Below are positions 1 to 10,945 of a stretch of DNA of 64,000 nt, in pieces. Position 1 is the stretch's first letter, and each line of letters opens with the position of its first letter. Under the pieces are notes generated by a model. It worked only from the letters and a program-made list of their open reading frames with translations. It ran no database searches and was not told the DNA's origin. The position numbers and the translations under genes were made by a program. Source of the DNA: Monarcha castaneiventris obscurior (lineage: Eukaryota > Chordata > Aves > Passeriformes > Monarchidae); NCBI GenBank assembly GCA_026261815.1, contig JAMPIT010000510.1:20575001-20639000 (forward strand). The letters are read 5' to 3'.

Positions 1-1511
1 TGCCTTCCTCAGCCTCAACTCCCAGCCTAACTCATCCCACCATCCAGTCCTGCTCTCCTCTTACTCTGTCCCCTCTCCTCTGGGGTGGATGTTAGACTTG
101 CCTCCTTTGCATAGACTGGAAGTTCTTGGCCTCTCCCTGCCTGGGCTCAGCAGCAGGATGTTTCTGCTGCAGATTCAAACCTAGCCTCCAACCCCAACCC
201 CAGAATTTAGTTTGTGACTCCTGAGTTTCTACCTTTTGACAGCTGCAGATTCACAGGCTCAGGGTGATCCATGTAACATGGGGTTAACCTTCGCCAGAGA
301 CTGGGCAATGCTGCTTGCCAAAGGGGACATTTCCACTTACTCTCCTTTCAGCCTGGAAACTCTCTCCTGTGCAGTGCTTTCATTGTACTATACACAAGTA
401 CACACTTCAGTTCCTAGATCTCCTACCTGTCAGAGGTCTGCTCCTCATCTCTATCTGCACTTTGGCTTGGGCAGCCATGTCAGCTTCATTTTCCTAGCAA
501 AGCCACAATACCTTTGTCTTCATTCCATTTATGAGTAACATGAGGGCTCTGCTTAAGATTTTGTAATTTGTAAACTAGAAGCATTGGAAAGATGACTTCA
601 CTTCATGATCTTCTTCCTAAGAAAAATCGATCCTTGGAACACATATAAATTATCTGAGGTACTGTGTCTGCTGCTAATAATATCCTATTTTTTCTCATTT
701 TCTAATTTTAAATTTGCACTGCTCGTATCCATTTATTTATATCTCCCAGTGAGTTACCGTGTTATCCTGAAATTGTGGGGGGACCAGGCTATTTCCACCA
801 GTTTATACAGCGTAAGTCCAGTGGGACAAAAACCTTTAGACACAAACTCTGGGGGAAGTGTTTTATAAACATTGCACTAATTTTTTACAAAACATAGTGA
901 GGCTGTAATCAGGAGTAATGAGAGGAGGTGCAGTTCCAGCATGCTGCTAATTAGGCACTAAAAACCTGAGCACAGTTGTCAGCACCTCTGTCTCCAGTGA
1001 TAATTCAAAATGTGGTATTCCTCCCCTCCCAATTCCCCCTTGATGAATAAATAAAGTGACATTCAGTTATAATCACAAAAAGTTATGACAAAACCCATTC
1101 ACTTTAAGCTGTTACACATCCAGCAGTCTCTGGCAAAGTCAAGAGGGCTCATTCCAATTACTGAAACTAAAAAATATATTGCTATCTTTTTTATAAGCAG
1201 CTACAGAAAATTACACTTGTTATTTCCCCACAGCCAATGGCAGTAGTGCCACTTCCTCGCTTGGCTAGAATCCAGCCCCAGCCTGTGCCGTGTGCCTGCC
1301 GTGGCTTGTTTGGGAAAGCAGCTCCCGAGCTGTAATTTAGCCCTCCAGCTGGTGCCTGTGCAGTGTTACTGAAGGGATGTGCTAATTACCTTGTATTAAT
1401 TGAAGCAGGGACAAGCAAACTGCACTTTCTGATTTGTAGGTGGGATGAAGACGTTGGACATTGGTCCTGTCTTTAACAGCCTTTTTTGCACACAGCCAAG
1501 CCACTATCATC
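1..1511. other. Unique noncoding sequence, no gene recognised
   Basis: The first few hundred bases are pyrimidine-rich. From about 900 to 1440 the sequence becomes AT-rich with several TAATTA-like homeodomain-type cores. Open frames here are at most about 110 codons, overlap on both strands and carry no recognisable domain. No repeat family is recognised. The 900-1440 part could be a conserved noncoding element, but this is only an impression from composition. Confidence 0.5.
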
Positions 1512-1880
1512 CCCGTTTCTCCGGGAGAATGCTGTGGGAAACAGTGTCAAATGCCTTACTAAAGTCCAGGCAGACACCATGCAGAGCCTCTCCCTCATCC
1601 ACTAAGCCTGTCACCTTGTCACAGAAGGAGATCAGGTTGGAAGAGCTGGACCTGCCTTTCACAAGCCCCTGCTGGCTGGGCTTGGTCCCCTCATTGTCCT
1701 GCACGTGCTGTGTGATGTCACCCAACAGGACCTGCTCCATGCCTTTTTCTGGCACTGAGGTCAGGCTGGCAGGCCTGTAACTCCCTGAATCCTTCTTCCA
1801 GCCCTTCTTATAGATGGACATCACATTTGCTGACATCCAGTCAACTGGAACATCCCCAGTGAGCCAGGACTGCTGGTAAA
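1512..1880 (-). pseudogene. CR1 LINE reverse transcriptase fragment (decayed)
   Basis: On the minus strand this stretch reads as part of the ORF2 reverse transcriptase of a chicken-repeat-1 (CR1) LINE. Recognisable blocks in order are a GDVPVDW-like segment, an IYKKGWKKDSG-like segment followed by YRPASLTSV, then SQQGLVKG, and finally CLDFSKAFDTVSHSI. The last block is the palm motif A region of non-LTR reverse transcriptases, with the F-D of motif A visible. The frame is open over the fragment, but it is only about 120 codons of an enzyme of several hundred. It lacks the endonuclease and the catalytic FADD-type motif C, so it cannot be active. It directly abuts a CR1 3' end (1881-2120) of the same orientation, so two insertions or a rearranged element are likely. 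The family call is firm; the subfamily is not determined. Confidence 0.9.
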
Positions 1881-2120
1881 TCATAGAACTGTAGAATAGA
1901 TTGGGTTGGAAGGGATCATAAACACCGCCTAGTTTTAACCTTCCTGCCATGGGTAGGGACACCTTGCACTACACCAGATTGCTCCAAGCTTCATCCAGCC
2001 TGGCCTTTGAGCACTTGGGAGATGGGGCGTCCATCTCCCTGGGCAACCTGTTACAGTGCCTCACCACTTTCACAGTGAAGAATTTCTTCCTAATATTTAA
2101 TTTAAACCTACTCTCTGATG
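1881..2120 (-). mobile_element. CR1 LINE 3' end
   Basis: This is the 3' untranslated end of a CR1 element on the minus strand. The element's 3' terminus is at the low-coordinate side, where CATAGAA-type 8-mer tail units are followed by TTGGGTTGGAAGGGATCAT. Other landmarks are the CCTGCCATGGGTAGGGACA block, CATCCAGCCTGGCCTTTGA, CCATCTCCCTGGGCAACCTG and AAGAATTTCTTCCTAATAT. It is 5'-truncated at about 2120, typical of CR1 retrotransposition. Substitutions from my recollection of the avian consensus are moderate. Confidence 0.93.
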
Positions 2121-5100
2121 GAAAGTGGCTCGATGAACACCGGAGCCAGGTCAGTCGGTACCCTTGGATGAATCCTGTACAGCCCCATAGAGTTGTGTCT
2201 AAATGGCATAGCGGGTCTAGATAACTAAACATTTCCCCTTGGAAAATGGGGGTTTCATTCTTCTCCCCATCCCTGTCTTCCATCTCAGGGGGGAACCCTG
2301 TAAACTCTTCTTGGCAGGCCATGTTGCAAACGTTGCAGACTGTGTTTATTGCTGAGATCTTGGAGGAAGGGAAAGTGACTGCTTTTCTTTAGAAAATCCT
2401 CACTTCTCTAGATCACACTCTCACCTGTGCTTCCAAAAGAAAAGCACCCACACCGAATGCAGGGCTGTGTAGAGGTCTTAGGTGGCACTGAAGCCATCCA
2501 GCACATGAGGTCTGTCCTTGAGGTGTGGGTGATGCCCAGGAGGCTTTTGGTCCTTGGCTGCTGCTGTGCTGGACCCTCCCTTCCAGCCAGTGGCTCCCCA
2601 GGGCAACAGCTTGTCCTGGCTAATTGAGCCTTCCAGCCTGGGAGAGACCTAACAATGAATGGCAGGAAAGGTTCCGTGCTTGATTCGGATTGGATCGAAA
2701 ATCCCTAAATGGAATTTAGGATGAAAACCCTGATAGCTGGCATTCCTGTTCTTAGTAACAGGTTGGATTAGCTGGGACATCCAAGGGGGTGTGGCTGTTC
2801 ATCATCCTTGCCTGTGGTTCCCTCGTGCACTGCCAGGGGCTCAGGACCCTCTCCCCTTGTCATTCTGCTGCCAGCAATGCCCTGGGGCAGAAGGACATTT
2901 CCCAGAGCTTTAAAGGCTGGGAAAGCAGAGGTGAAGTTGTTTACTTCTTCCCCTGACATTTACCATAGAAGTAATAATAAAATCCATACCAGCAGTGGCA
3001 TACAGCCAGAGGTGCTGAACCTGGGAGTCTGATGAGACAAGCAGTGGGTTGCTTTAGCTTCAGAGAGGAGTGGGTTTGTGCTCTCTGCCCCTAGTGAGGT
3101 GCTGGGGTTCCAGCTGCTGCTCCAGTGGGCTCCATGAGATCCTCTCCTCACCCTCCACAGCTGATGACTCCTCCTTGCTGCAGGGCAGCTTTCCTCATCT
3201 GAGAGACCATCCCTTGAAAAAGCTTTCCCCCAGTTTTGTGCCTTACCCACAGCCTTCCCCCCATACTCTTCCTCCAGCAACTTCTGAACCAAACCCCTGC
3301 CAGACTCAGGAGTTTCAAAGGTCATCAAGTTTCTCCAAGCTTCACACACATTGTTGGATGGGTAAAGGAGAAAACAGAGATTGTTGTTTCCACTAGTTGT
3401 GTCTTTTAAACTTTTCATAGCAGGTTTTCTTGAGGTATCTTCACTCTTGAGGAGTCAAAACTATCTCTGAGAGCTGAAGATGGAAAAATAGCTCCCTGCC
3501 AAGTGTCAGTGACTTTGCCCAAATCCCAGGGAGTCTCTTGCACACCACTCCCCCCCCAAGCTTCTCAGATAATTCAGGTTTTTATAACAGCTCTGCCCCC
3601 CTACTAAGGGGACTATGCATTTTTCTAGGCTGAACCTCTTTTTTTTTTCCATCTTAGTTTGTATTTCCCATTTTAAAAATTATTCTTCTTCCAATATCAC
3701 TATCAAAACACACATCAGGTCTCGTTTTTCCTAACTATTTATAGTCCTTCACTACATTAGAAATTTCCTTTAGGGGCCCCCAAAGCTCAGCACAGGGAGG
3801 CTGGCCAGAGGTGGGGCATGGTTAAGAACTGGCAGGATGTTTTAATTCCGTGGATGGTAGGAAAGTATTAACCCCAGTACCAGTGCTAGGACCTTAGTTC
3901 TTGTCAGTGTGCCTTGCAGCGCTTACCTGGTGTGCACTTCTCTTAGAAACATCCTAAACTAGGACATATTCTTGGTATAAGCCAATACCCCAGGAGTTTG
4001 CCACTGGCTCGTTGCCCAAGCCCTCTGCTGTGGACAATGTCCTTGAAATTTAAATAGGATATCTCGGCTGGGAGCGGCCTTAGGGCAGCCCTGCAGCGCT
4101 GCACCAAGCCAGAGCCGGCTCTGCCGAATCCACCGAGCTCGGCGGCGTTCGCATTTCTGTAGGTGCTCCTCTAAGCCCTTAAATAGCCCTTGCTGCTTTG
4201 AGGCTAGACACACATATTGAAGCCCCGCAAATATTTCAGCTGTCATCAAAAGCAAGAAAGAACTTGAGTAGGCAGCGGCTTATTTTTAGAGCTGATGATA
4301 AACCCGTGGAAAAGGTTTTGTGGTTGCGTTGTGAACATCTTCCCCCTTAATAAGAATTATTCACCCACTCTGCCGCAGTTTGCTTGTCTGGAGTAGGCAG
4401 TGACTTGGAGTTTCAGTCACAAATCCTCACTCTCCATTTCTGAGGATCCCTCCTGGCACACCCTACTCCAGCCGTCTTGGGAGCAGTGCTTGTGCCAGCC
4501 CCTCCAGTATGTCTGACAAGGCAAGGGAAAGGCAAGTGGTCTGTCAGGTCGCTGCCATCAGCAGCGAGGAGGGGCACCTGGTGAGGAGAGAGTGGGGACT
4601 GGGGCTCTTCCCCTCTCCCCAGGCAGCTGAGGATTGCATGCTGTGAGCAAAACAGACCATCCCCCTCTTCTTTAACTCTGAAAAATATAACCTGTTCTTC
4701 TGGCAAGTGCCTTTAGAAAGTCTCCGTGCAGCAAGGTAACAGTGTCCCTAGCAGAGAGGCACAATGGCATCACGATGGTGCAGGTCCATGTGCTTAACCA
4801 GTCTCTTGGATAATTAATGGGTGTTTTTCAAACTGGTGGACCCTAAAGATGATTCTATTATTCAAGGTAGTAATACTAGAAAGAAAGTGGGAGGAGGGCT
4901 CAGGGCTGTGATGAGCAGTGGGTGTACATGTAGCTGCAATGAGCGGTGGGTGTATGGATATCACAGCAGCTGCCAGCCGAGTTTTCCCAAGTTAGTTAGG
5001 GCATCTCTGAGAATCAGGTTGCACTGAAAATGATAAACCTGCTTGCAAGCAGTCCTAACAGTGATACTGAAACTTGAACACAGGTATGCTTGATCTGGAA

Positions 5101-7002
5101 TGAGATGAAAAGTCCCTGGGGTTGGACATGAAGAGGGCCTCCATCTCAAAGTCCCTTGCTCTCTTGTCAATGCAGCTCCCTCTCAGATGGCAAGACTCTG
5201 GGTTTTAAAAACTTTTGCCTTCTCTGTCTATGCTACCATGGAGTGTATTTTATTCCAGTGGGGGATGAGAGATAAAAAGGGAGAGATGCTGGAAGTGTGC
5301 ATTGCAAGTGCCTCAGTCACTTACCAGACCTTCCAGTGAATTATTTTCACCTCACCCAAAACGTTCTCATTTCAGGTATATAATGTGAGAGATGTAATTA
5401 AAGAATGAGAGACCTGGCGGTGCAGCAATGAGTCCCTGTGGGAGGGCAGGAGGTGCTGCCTGCAGCCACAGAAGCCCTGAGGAGCTCAGTGCTGGGCAGC
5501 TGGGGACAGCCATGGGGAAATCTGAGTGGCATCTCCCCTGCAGGAGATGGCCCCATGGCCCCAGATGCCCAGGATTCACTAGCCAAGCTCTTACCTGAAG
5601 AATGTTCATGTTCCCAGCAGACAGGGCAGTGCTAACGTGCCCTTCCAGAGGGTCAACCAGAATTTCCCTGAAGACACAGCCAGACCCAGCCTGGGTTACC
5701 TAAAGCAGCACATTTCTTTTACAGCAGAGACAAGTAAAAGATTCAGTGAGATCTATAGGAAGGTTTCCAAAATGCTTTTTTTTTTCTAAATCCAAGTCTA
5801 TAGGAAGCAATGATGTGACATTGCAACACTCACACTGGGCTGTTTGATTTAGTAGGTCAGGCTGAGTACAAATGTAATTTCGTTTGATTTAGTAGGTCAG
5901 GTTGAGCACAAATGTAATTTTGTCTGTCCCTCCTCTGCCTGCTGTCCTCAGATATAGGCCACCTTCCTTTTAGATACAGTCCAATGGTAAAAGATCTCAT
6001 TTCCAAAGGCCCAACCTAGCTGTGCCACCTGCTGCCTCCAGCAAAGTTCAGGAGCTCCTGGGGTGTGTGAGGAATCAGAGCCCCAGCACATCACACAGAC
6101 AGCATTTTCCCTGCAGGTCTGCAAGAGCCTGCAATCTGTGAGATCCCTACAGAGCAAAGGTTCATCCAGTTCAGTGACTGGTTCAGGGCTGTCCTTTGTT
6201 CTCCTCCTCTTCTTGCTGTGCCACACTAAAGAGTATGAAGGGTGTAGGAGTGCTCATCCATGTGTGGCTGCTTGGAAGGGGAGTGGGAAGGGAAGGAGCA
6301 GCTGGCTCTGCTGGTGTGGGTGCTGTGAGAGGCAGTCGTGGGCCTCTGGGGTTATTTCTGGTGGGGATTGCAGAATAACTTGGAGAAACAGCATGCAAGC
6401 ACTAGGGCCTGTCTGTCAGTCACCTCGCTTATGTCTTCTCCAAGAAAGGCTCTTGCTGCTGGGAGCTTGGAGAGGCCTTCTTCTTGGGAAAAAACTGCAA
6501 CTGGCCAGAGGAAAGAGAGAAGAGATGCATTCAATGAGGGAGCACATGTGGAATATCCTTCTACATCCAGAGGAGCAGCAGAGCAGTGGGAAGACAGGAA
6601 TTCTTTAGGCTACCTCTCTACAGCTCCCTTCAGCACGCCCTGCCTCTCTAGGGGAATGACTTCAGTGGGACTGACTCACAGAACTGAGTGCTTCATTAAA
6701 GTCTGGAGATAAACATGAAGGGCTTTGTGAAACCCTCTGATGTTGCCCATGAGGAGGGTAAAGGACAGCACAGCAAGAATGGGACAATAATTCTTGCTAC
6801 ACAAATTTGCTGGTGGATCAGGATTGGAGATTTTGCAGGGTGCCAGAGGGATGCAAAAACATCCTGATCTAGGAGGATGGGGGCTCTGGCAAGCCAGACA
6901 CAGCTCCTGGACAGGGCGAAGCCTTTTGCTGCAAGACTCTTGCCAAGAAGCTGTGTTACTGCTGTCCACCTGACTAGCAGCATGCTCCCATCTGCCTCCC
7001 TT
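2121..7002. other. Unique noncoding sequence, no gene recognised
   Basis: No recognisable coding exon or repeat family over about 4.9 kb. A small cluster of CpGs lies at 4072-4160, amid sequence otherwise poor in CpG, followed by AT-rich sequence to about 4380; this could be a small regulatory element. A 40-bp tandem duplication at 5841-5920 is listed separately. The open frames, up to 181 codons at 6063-6608, overlap each other in several frames and on both strands and show no domain. Confidence 0.5.
5841..5920. repeat. Two-copy 40-bp tandem duplication
   Basis: Bases 5841-5880 and 5881-5920 are two adjacent copies of one 40-bp unit, sharing GTTTGATTTAGTAGGTCAGG and later ACAAATGTAATTT. They differ at about three positions. 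The low divergence means a fairly recent local duplication. No function is apparent. Confidence 0.93.
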
Positions 7003-7143
7003 TCACAGAATCACAGAATATTCTGAATTGGAAGGGACCCACAAGGATCATGAAGTCCAGCTGAAAAGTGAAGGGTCCATACAGAGATCAAACTTGCAGC
7101 CTTGGCATTATTAGCACCATGCTCCGAACAACTGAGCTCATCT
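7003..7143 (-). mobile_element. tRNA-Ile/CR1 composite SINE (TguSINE1-like)
   Basis: Read on the minus strand, 7143 to 7073 aligns along its whole length with a tRNA-Ile(AAT) gene. A box-A-like GAGCTCAGTTG lies at the start, the anticodon-arm sequence GGTGCTAATAATGCCAAGG in the middle, and a decayed box B (AGTTTGATCTC in place of GGTTCGATCCC) precedes a TATGGACC-like acceptor end. From 7072 to 7003 it continues into a CR1-type tail (GATCCTTGTGGGTCCCTTCC, then TTCTGTGATTCTGTGA). A tRNA-Ile head on a CR1 tail is what is known for TguSINE1 of zebra finch, which is thought to be mobilised by the CR1 enzyme. The box B changes and missing acceptor pairing make a functional tRNA very unlikely. This is the best single lineage marker in the window and points to a passerine. 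Confidence 0.85.
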
Positions 7144-7572
7144 TTCCTCCCACCAGCTCCTGTGGGATCCTGACCTGCTTGTTGGGATTGCATTGGGAGT
7201 GCAGCTATAAATACAATAGCACTATTATTTATTTCAATTAACCTGTTTTCTGATCAGAGCAATCAAGCCAGCAGTCACACGTCATAGAAAGTGGCTCCAA
7301 CATATTCTTTCAATGGCTAACGCTGCCAGCTGAGTCACAGGAACCTGGGATCCAAGTGCTCAGGTGCCTGGGCTTGCTCCTTTCCTGGTCCTGTGTACCT
7401 TGCAGATGCTTTCTGCCACCCAGTTGAGTCAGCATGTCAGTGCCATCAGCACTGGGATAGCTATGAAGTAAAACCCTTTGCAGTAGTATCACTATTTTCT
7501 TGTGCAATCTGTAGTGTTCAGGATAGCACCCACTCAGCTCCTGGGCTGAAAATGTGAGTGAAAGTACATAGG
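7144..7572. other. Short unique spacer, no gene recognised
   Basis: About 430 bp between the SINE and the next CR1 piece. No repeat, exon or RNA gene was recognised. Confidence 0.5.
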
Positions 7573-7862
7573 ATCATAGAATGGGTTGGGTGAAAGCTCA
7601 CTTAGTCCATGACAGGCTACAGACAAGATACACCTCCCACGAGACCAAGTTGCTCAAAGCCATATCCAGCCTGGCCCTGAACTCTTCCTGGGATGGGACA
7701 TCCACAGCTTCTCTGGGCAACCTGAACCAGGGCTTCACCACCCTCACAGTAAAGAATTTCTTCCTAATATCTAATCTAAATCTCTCCTCTTTCTATTTAA
7801 AGCCAATTCCCCAGGTCCTGTCACCACAGGCCCTGGCAAAACATTATGTCCCCCTTGCCATC
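7573..7862 (-). mobile_element. CR1 LINE 3' end
   Basis: Minus-strand CR1 3' region. From its 3' terminus (low coordinates) it shows ATCATAGAATGGGTTGGG, a degraded stretch to about 7640, then GACCAAGTTGCTCAAAGCC, CTGGGCAACCTGAACCAGG, and TCACAGTAAAGAATTTCTTC. It extends through the CCTGTCACCACAGGCCCTGG block. It is 5'-truncated near 7862 and resembles the copy at 1881-2120, but it keeps more of the upstream part. Confidence 0.92.
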
Positions 7863-10004
7863 TGCTGTGTGTGGTATGTGGGTATGGGGCTGTGGTGCCT
7901 CTTGTGCACGCACCAAGACCTGTCCCTGTCTGCAGTTCAGGCAGGGAACGACCAGGAGGTGGTGGCTGGGAGTTGTGGCAGCTCCTGCCTGTAGTCCTCT
8001 GTGGGCGCAGGATGGCTGCTGGGGTGTCAGGAATACGTCTTGTGCCTACAGACGTGGTGAGAACCTGCAATCTTGTTGCTTTTATCCTCAACAAATTCTA
8101 TGTAGGTGGAACCAATTATATATAATGTACTTCAGTTTCCTAAATGCAAAGCATAGGAGACTAAAATGTGCCTTAGACTGACGTCAGGAGTATTTCAAGT
8201 GTATAGCTGAAGGCAGTATCCCTTTGATATCTGTCTATTAGTATCTGTTTTGCTGACGTCATGGGTAGCTTTTCCTTCCATTCATCTGTTTAGAGGGTTT
8301 TTTTAAACTGAGTTTTGAGTAATGATTTTCACCAGCAGAACGAAAGAGAGTTAACACAGGCCAGGATGGGCGTGCATGTAGTTGTTGCAGGAATATGGTG
8401 CCATAGAAAATATTCCCTTCAGCCTCCTGGGTCCAAAAATAAGCTCAGAGTCACATTCTCTGGAGGTGCAAAGCACATCACACACAAGCCAGTGGACTTC
8501 GAACTGTGCATGTGTCTCTCAGCTCTTGGGGACCCAGGTAATGGTTTAATTTTCATAAGCATATCTACTCAGTAAGAAATGGTTTCTCAGTAGCTTTGGG
8601 AATCCAAGAGCTGGCTCAAAGCTGTGCTGACAAATTAATTTCTGTTGCAGGCAGCAGGGAGGGGGCAGCAGGGAGGGGGCAGTGTGGGGGACATGCTGAG
8701 GCAGATATTTGAGGGGGTTGAGGACAGGGAATAGCCTCCAGGGGGCAAGGGCTGGGCTTTGCAGGGGCTGTTGGTAGGGCTCTTCATCCCACACCACCTT
8801 CTACCTCATCTCCTCAGGGAAGGGAAAACCTCCCATTAGGCTCTCCCAGGTCCTGGGAGCCAGAGCCACCTGTGTGTCCATGCTGCTGCCTCCCATCCCC
8901 CCACTAGATCAGCCCACATGGAGAAGGTAAGGAATGCACAAGGAATGCAGCCCCCACAGGGAAACAGGTAAACAGATGAAAAGACTTCCCACAGGTAAAC
9001 AGACCTGTGAAGCGTGTGAGATGCAGACTTTCCATAACTCCCAGACCTTCAGCAGACAAAAAGGAGTGCCTGGGATTGCACGACAGGCTATTGGAAGATG
9101 TACATTTCTCGCTCATATGGAAAATGCTACTAATTGATACAAGGGCAGAGATTTATTTATGAGATGCTGGGCTTATTTAGCACACTCCGTAACCAGCCAT
9201 CTCTTTTTCACCAGTCAAGGTTTTCCAACAGTTCAGGCAGGCCCCACTGCCTGTATCCTTAACTGCTGCTGATGTTTCCAGTGCATGGGGAAAAAGATGG
9301 TGAAAAAGAAGGTTTATCTGTCTTCAAAAAAAGCTACATTTTCAGTAGCCACTGACAACCTTTACATTTAATCTGGTAACACTGTATTCATAGTAATGCT
9401 TCACGCTGTGGATTTGGTGTAAGCAGTAGCATTACATAAACTGCTTCTTCAGAAAACTCATATCTAGCAACTAATAAAGTGTAATTAGTAATCTGGGCCT
9501 TTAGGGATGTTATTTTAAACAGATTGTTCTCCACGGATGGTAACTGTTAGTCTGTTCCCTGTATCATTTCCTTGAAAGCTCTAACAAGTACCTCTGCCCC
9601 GCTGATAAGGGCACTGCTCAGGGAGTTGGGAAATGAAGAGAGAACCTGAGCACAGAGGCAATTAGTTGAAAGTACATCTTGTCCCTTAAAAAAGCTGGTC
9701 CTGTTAAAGAGCACTCAGCCCACCACACTCAGGCCTGAAAGAAAACACCTTGAGAGGTCATTTGGGAAAAATTGTTATGTGGAAACAACATGTACCAAAC
9801 CCACTCAAGGTAAAGGACATTCAGGTTCCTGAGAAAGTCAGCAGCCATCATCCTGAAGGCTGTCTATACCAACAGCTCTTGGCAGCTCCTGCTCCTTCTG
9901 TGCTTCTCAATCCTTTCCAGTATTCCACAGCCACCATGCTCTGCCATACTCACTGCCCATCTCGGATACTGAGGAAGCTGGAAGAAGTGCTCACTGAGCC
10001 ACTT
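7863..10004. other. Unique noncoding sequence with an AT-rich candidate conserved block
   Basis: No exon or repeat family recognised. A 14-bp unit occurs twice in tandem at 8650-8677 (GGCAGCAGGGAGGG). The block at about 9340-9560 is AT-rich, free of repeats and dense in TAATTA/ATTA cores, which is typical of avian conserved noncoding elements. That reading is inferred from composition alone. Confidence 0.45.
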
Positions 10005-10160
10005 TCATAGAATGCTAAAGTCACAGAATGTTTTGGGTTAGAAGGGACCTTTAAAGAACATCTAATTCCAACCCCTCTGCCATGACCAGGGACATCTCCC
10101 ACTAATCAGATGGTTTAAAGGCCCATCCAACCTGGTCTGGAACATTTCCAATGATGGGAC
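10005..10160 (-). mobile_element. CR1 LINE 3' end fragment
   Basis: Minus-strand CR1 3' terminus: CATAGAATG tail units, then TTTTGGGTTAGAAGGGACC, CCTCTGCCATGACCAGGGAC and GGCCCATCCAACCTGG. It is truncated after only about 155 bp. Its 5' edge lies within some 15 bp of a second CR1 in the opposite orientation (10174-10945), so the two are head to head. Confidence 0.92.
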
Positions 10161-10173
10161 GTCATTTGTGAGA

Positions 10174-10945
10174 GTCCTGGCTAACTGGGGAGGTCCCAGA
10201 GCACTGGAGGTCAGCAAATGTGGCATCCATTCACAAGAAGGCTTAGAAGGAGGATCCAGGGAACTACAGGCCTGTCAGCCTGACCTCAGTGCTGGGCAGG
10301 GTCACAGAGCAGATAATTTTGAGGGCCATCATGAGGCACGTGCAGGACAACCAAGGGATCAGGCCCAGCCAGCAGGGGCTTGTGAAAGGCGTGTCCTGCT
10401 CTTCCAACCTGATCTCTTTCTGTGACAAGGTGACAAACTGAGTGGATGAGGGAAAGGTTGTGGATGTTGTCTGCCTGGACTGTAGTAAAGCCTTTGATAC
10501 CATTTCCCACAGCACAAGTGTGTCTGGAGCACAAGTTCTTATGAGGAGCAGCTGAGGGAGCTGAGGGTGTTTAACCTGGAGAAAAGGGATTCAGGGGGGG
10601 ACCTTATCATTCACTACAACTGTGTGAAAGGAGAGTGCATCCAGGTGGGGGTCAGTCTTTCCTCCCAGGTAACAAATGACAGGACAAGAGGAAATGGTCT
10701 CAAGTTGCCCCAGGGGAGGTTTAGATTGGACATTAGAAGAAATTTCTTCCCTGAAAGGGTGTTCAGGCATTGGAACCAGCTGCCCGGGGAAATGGTAGAG
10801 TCACCATCCCTGGAAGTGTTTAAAAGGCATTTAGAGGTGGCACTTGGGGAGGTGGTTTAGTGGTGGACTTGGCAGTGCTGGCTTATTGGCTGGACTCAAT
10901 GATCTTAGAGGTTTTTCCCAACCTAAATGATTCTATGATTCTATT
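10174..10945 (+). pseudogene. CR1 LINE, internally deleted, with reverse transcriptase remnant
   Basis: The plus-strand left part (10174-10516) encodes the same reverse transcriptase region as 1512-1880. In the frame that starts near 10256 one reads PGNYRPVSLTSV, then IRPSQQGLVKG, SSNLISFCDKVT, an in-frame stop just after T-N (TGA at about 10439), then [14 protein letters not shown]. The right part (10518-10945) is the CR1 3' region: GAGCAGCTGAGGGAGCTGAG, AGAAATTTCTTCCCTGAAAG, GTGTTCAGGCATTGGAACC, and a terminal ATTCTATGATTCTATTT tail. The rest of the polymerase, including the catalytic FADD-type motif, is missing at the junction near 10517. The deletion and the stop make it inactive. The CR1 identity is secure. 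Confidence 0.92.

Noticed and set aside
7073..7143. Functional tRNA-Ile gene
   Set aside because: The sequence is tRNA-Ile-like, but box B and the acceptor stem are degraded and it runs straight into a CR1 tail, so it is the head of a SINE.
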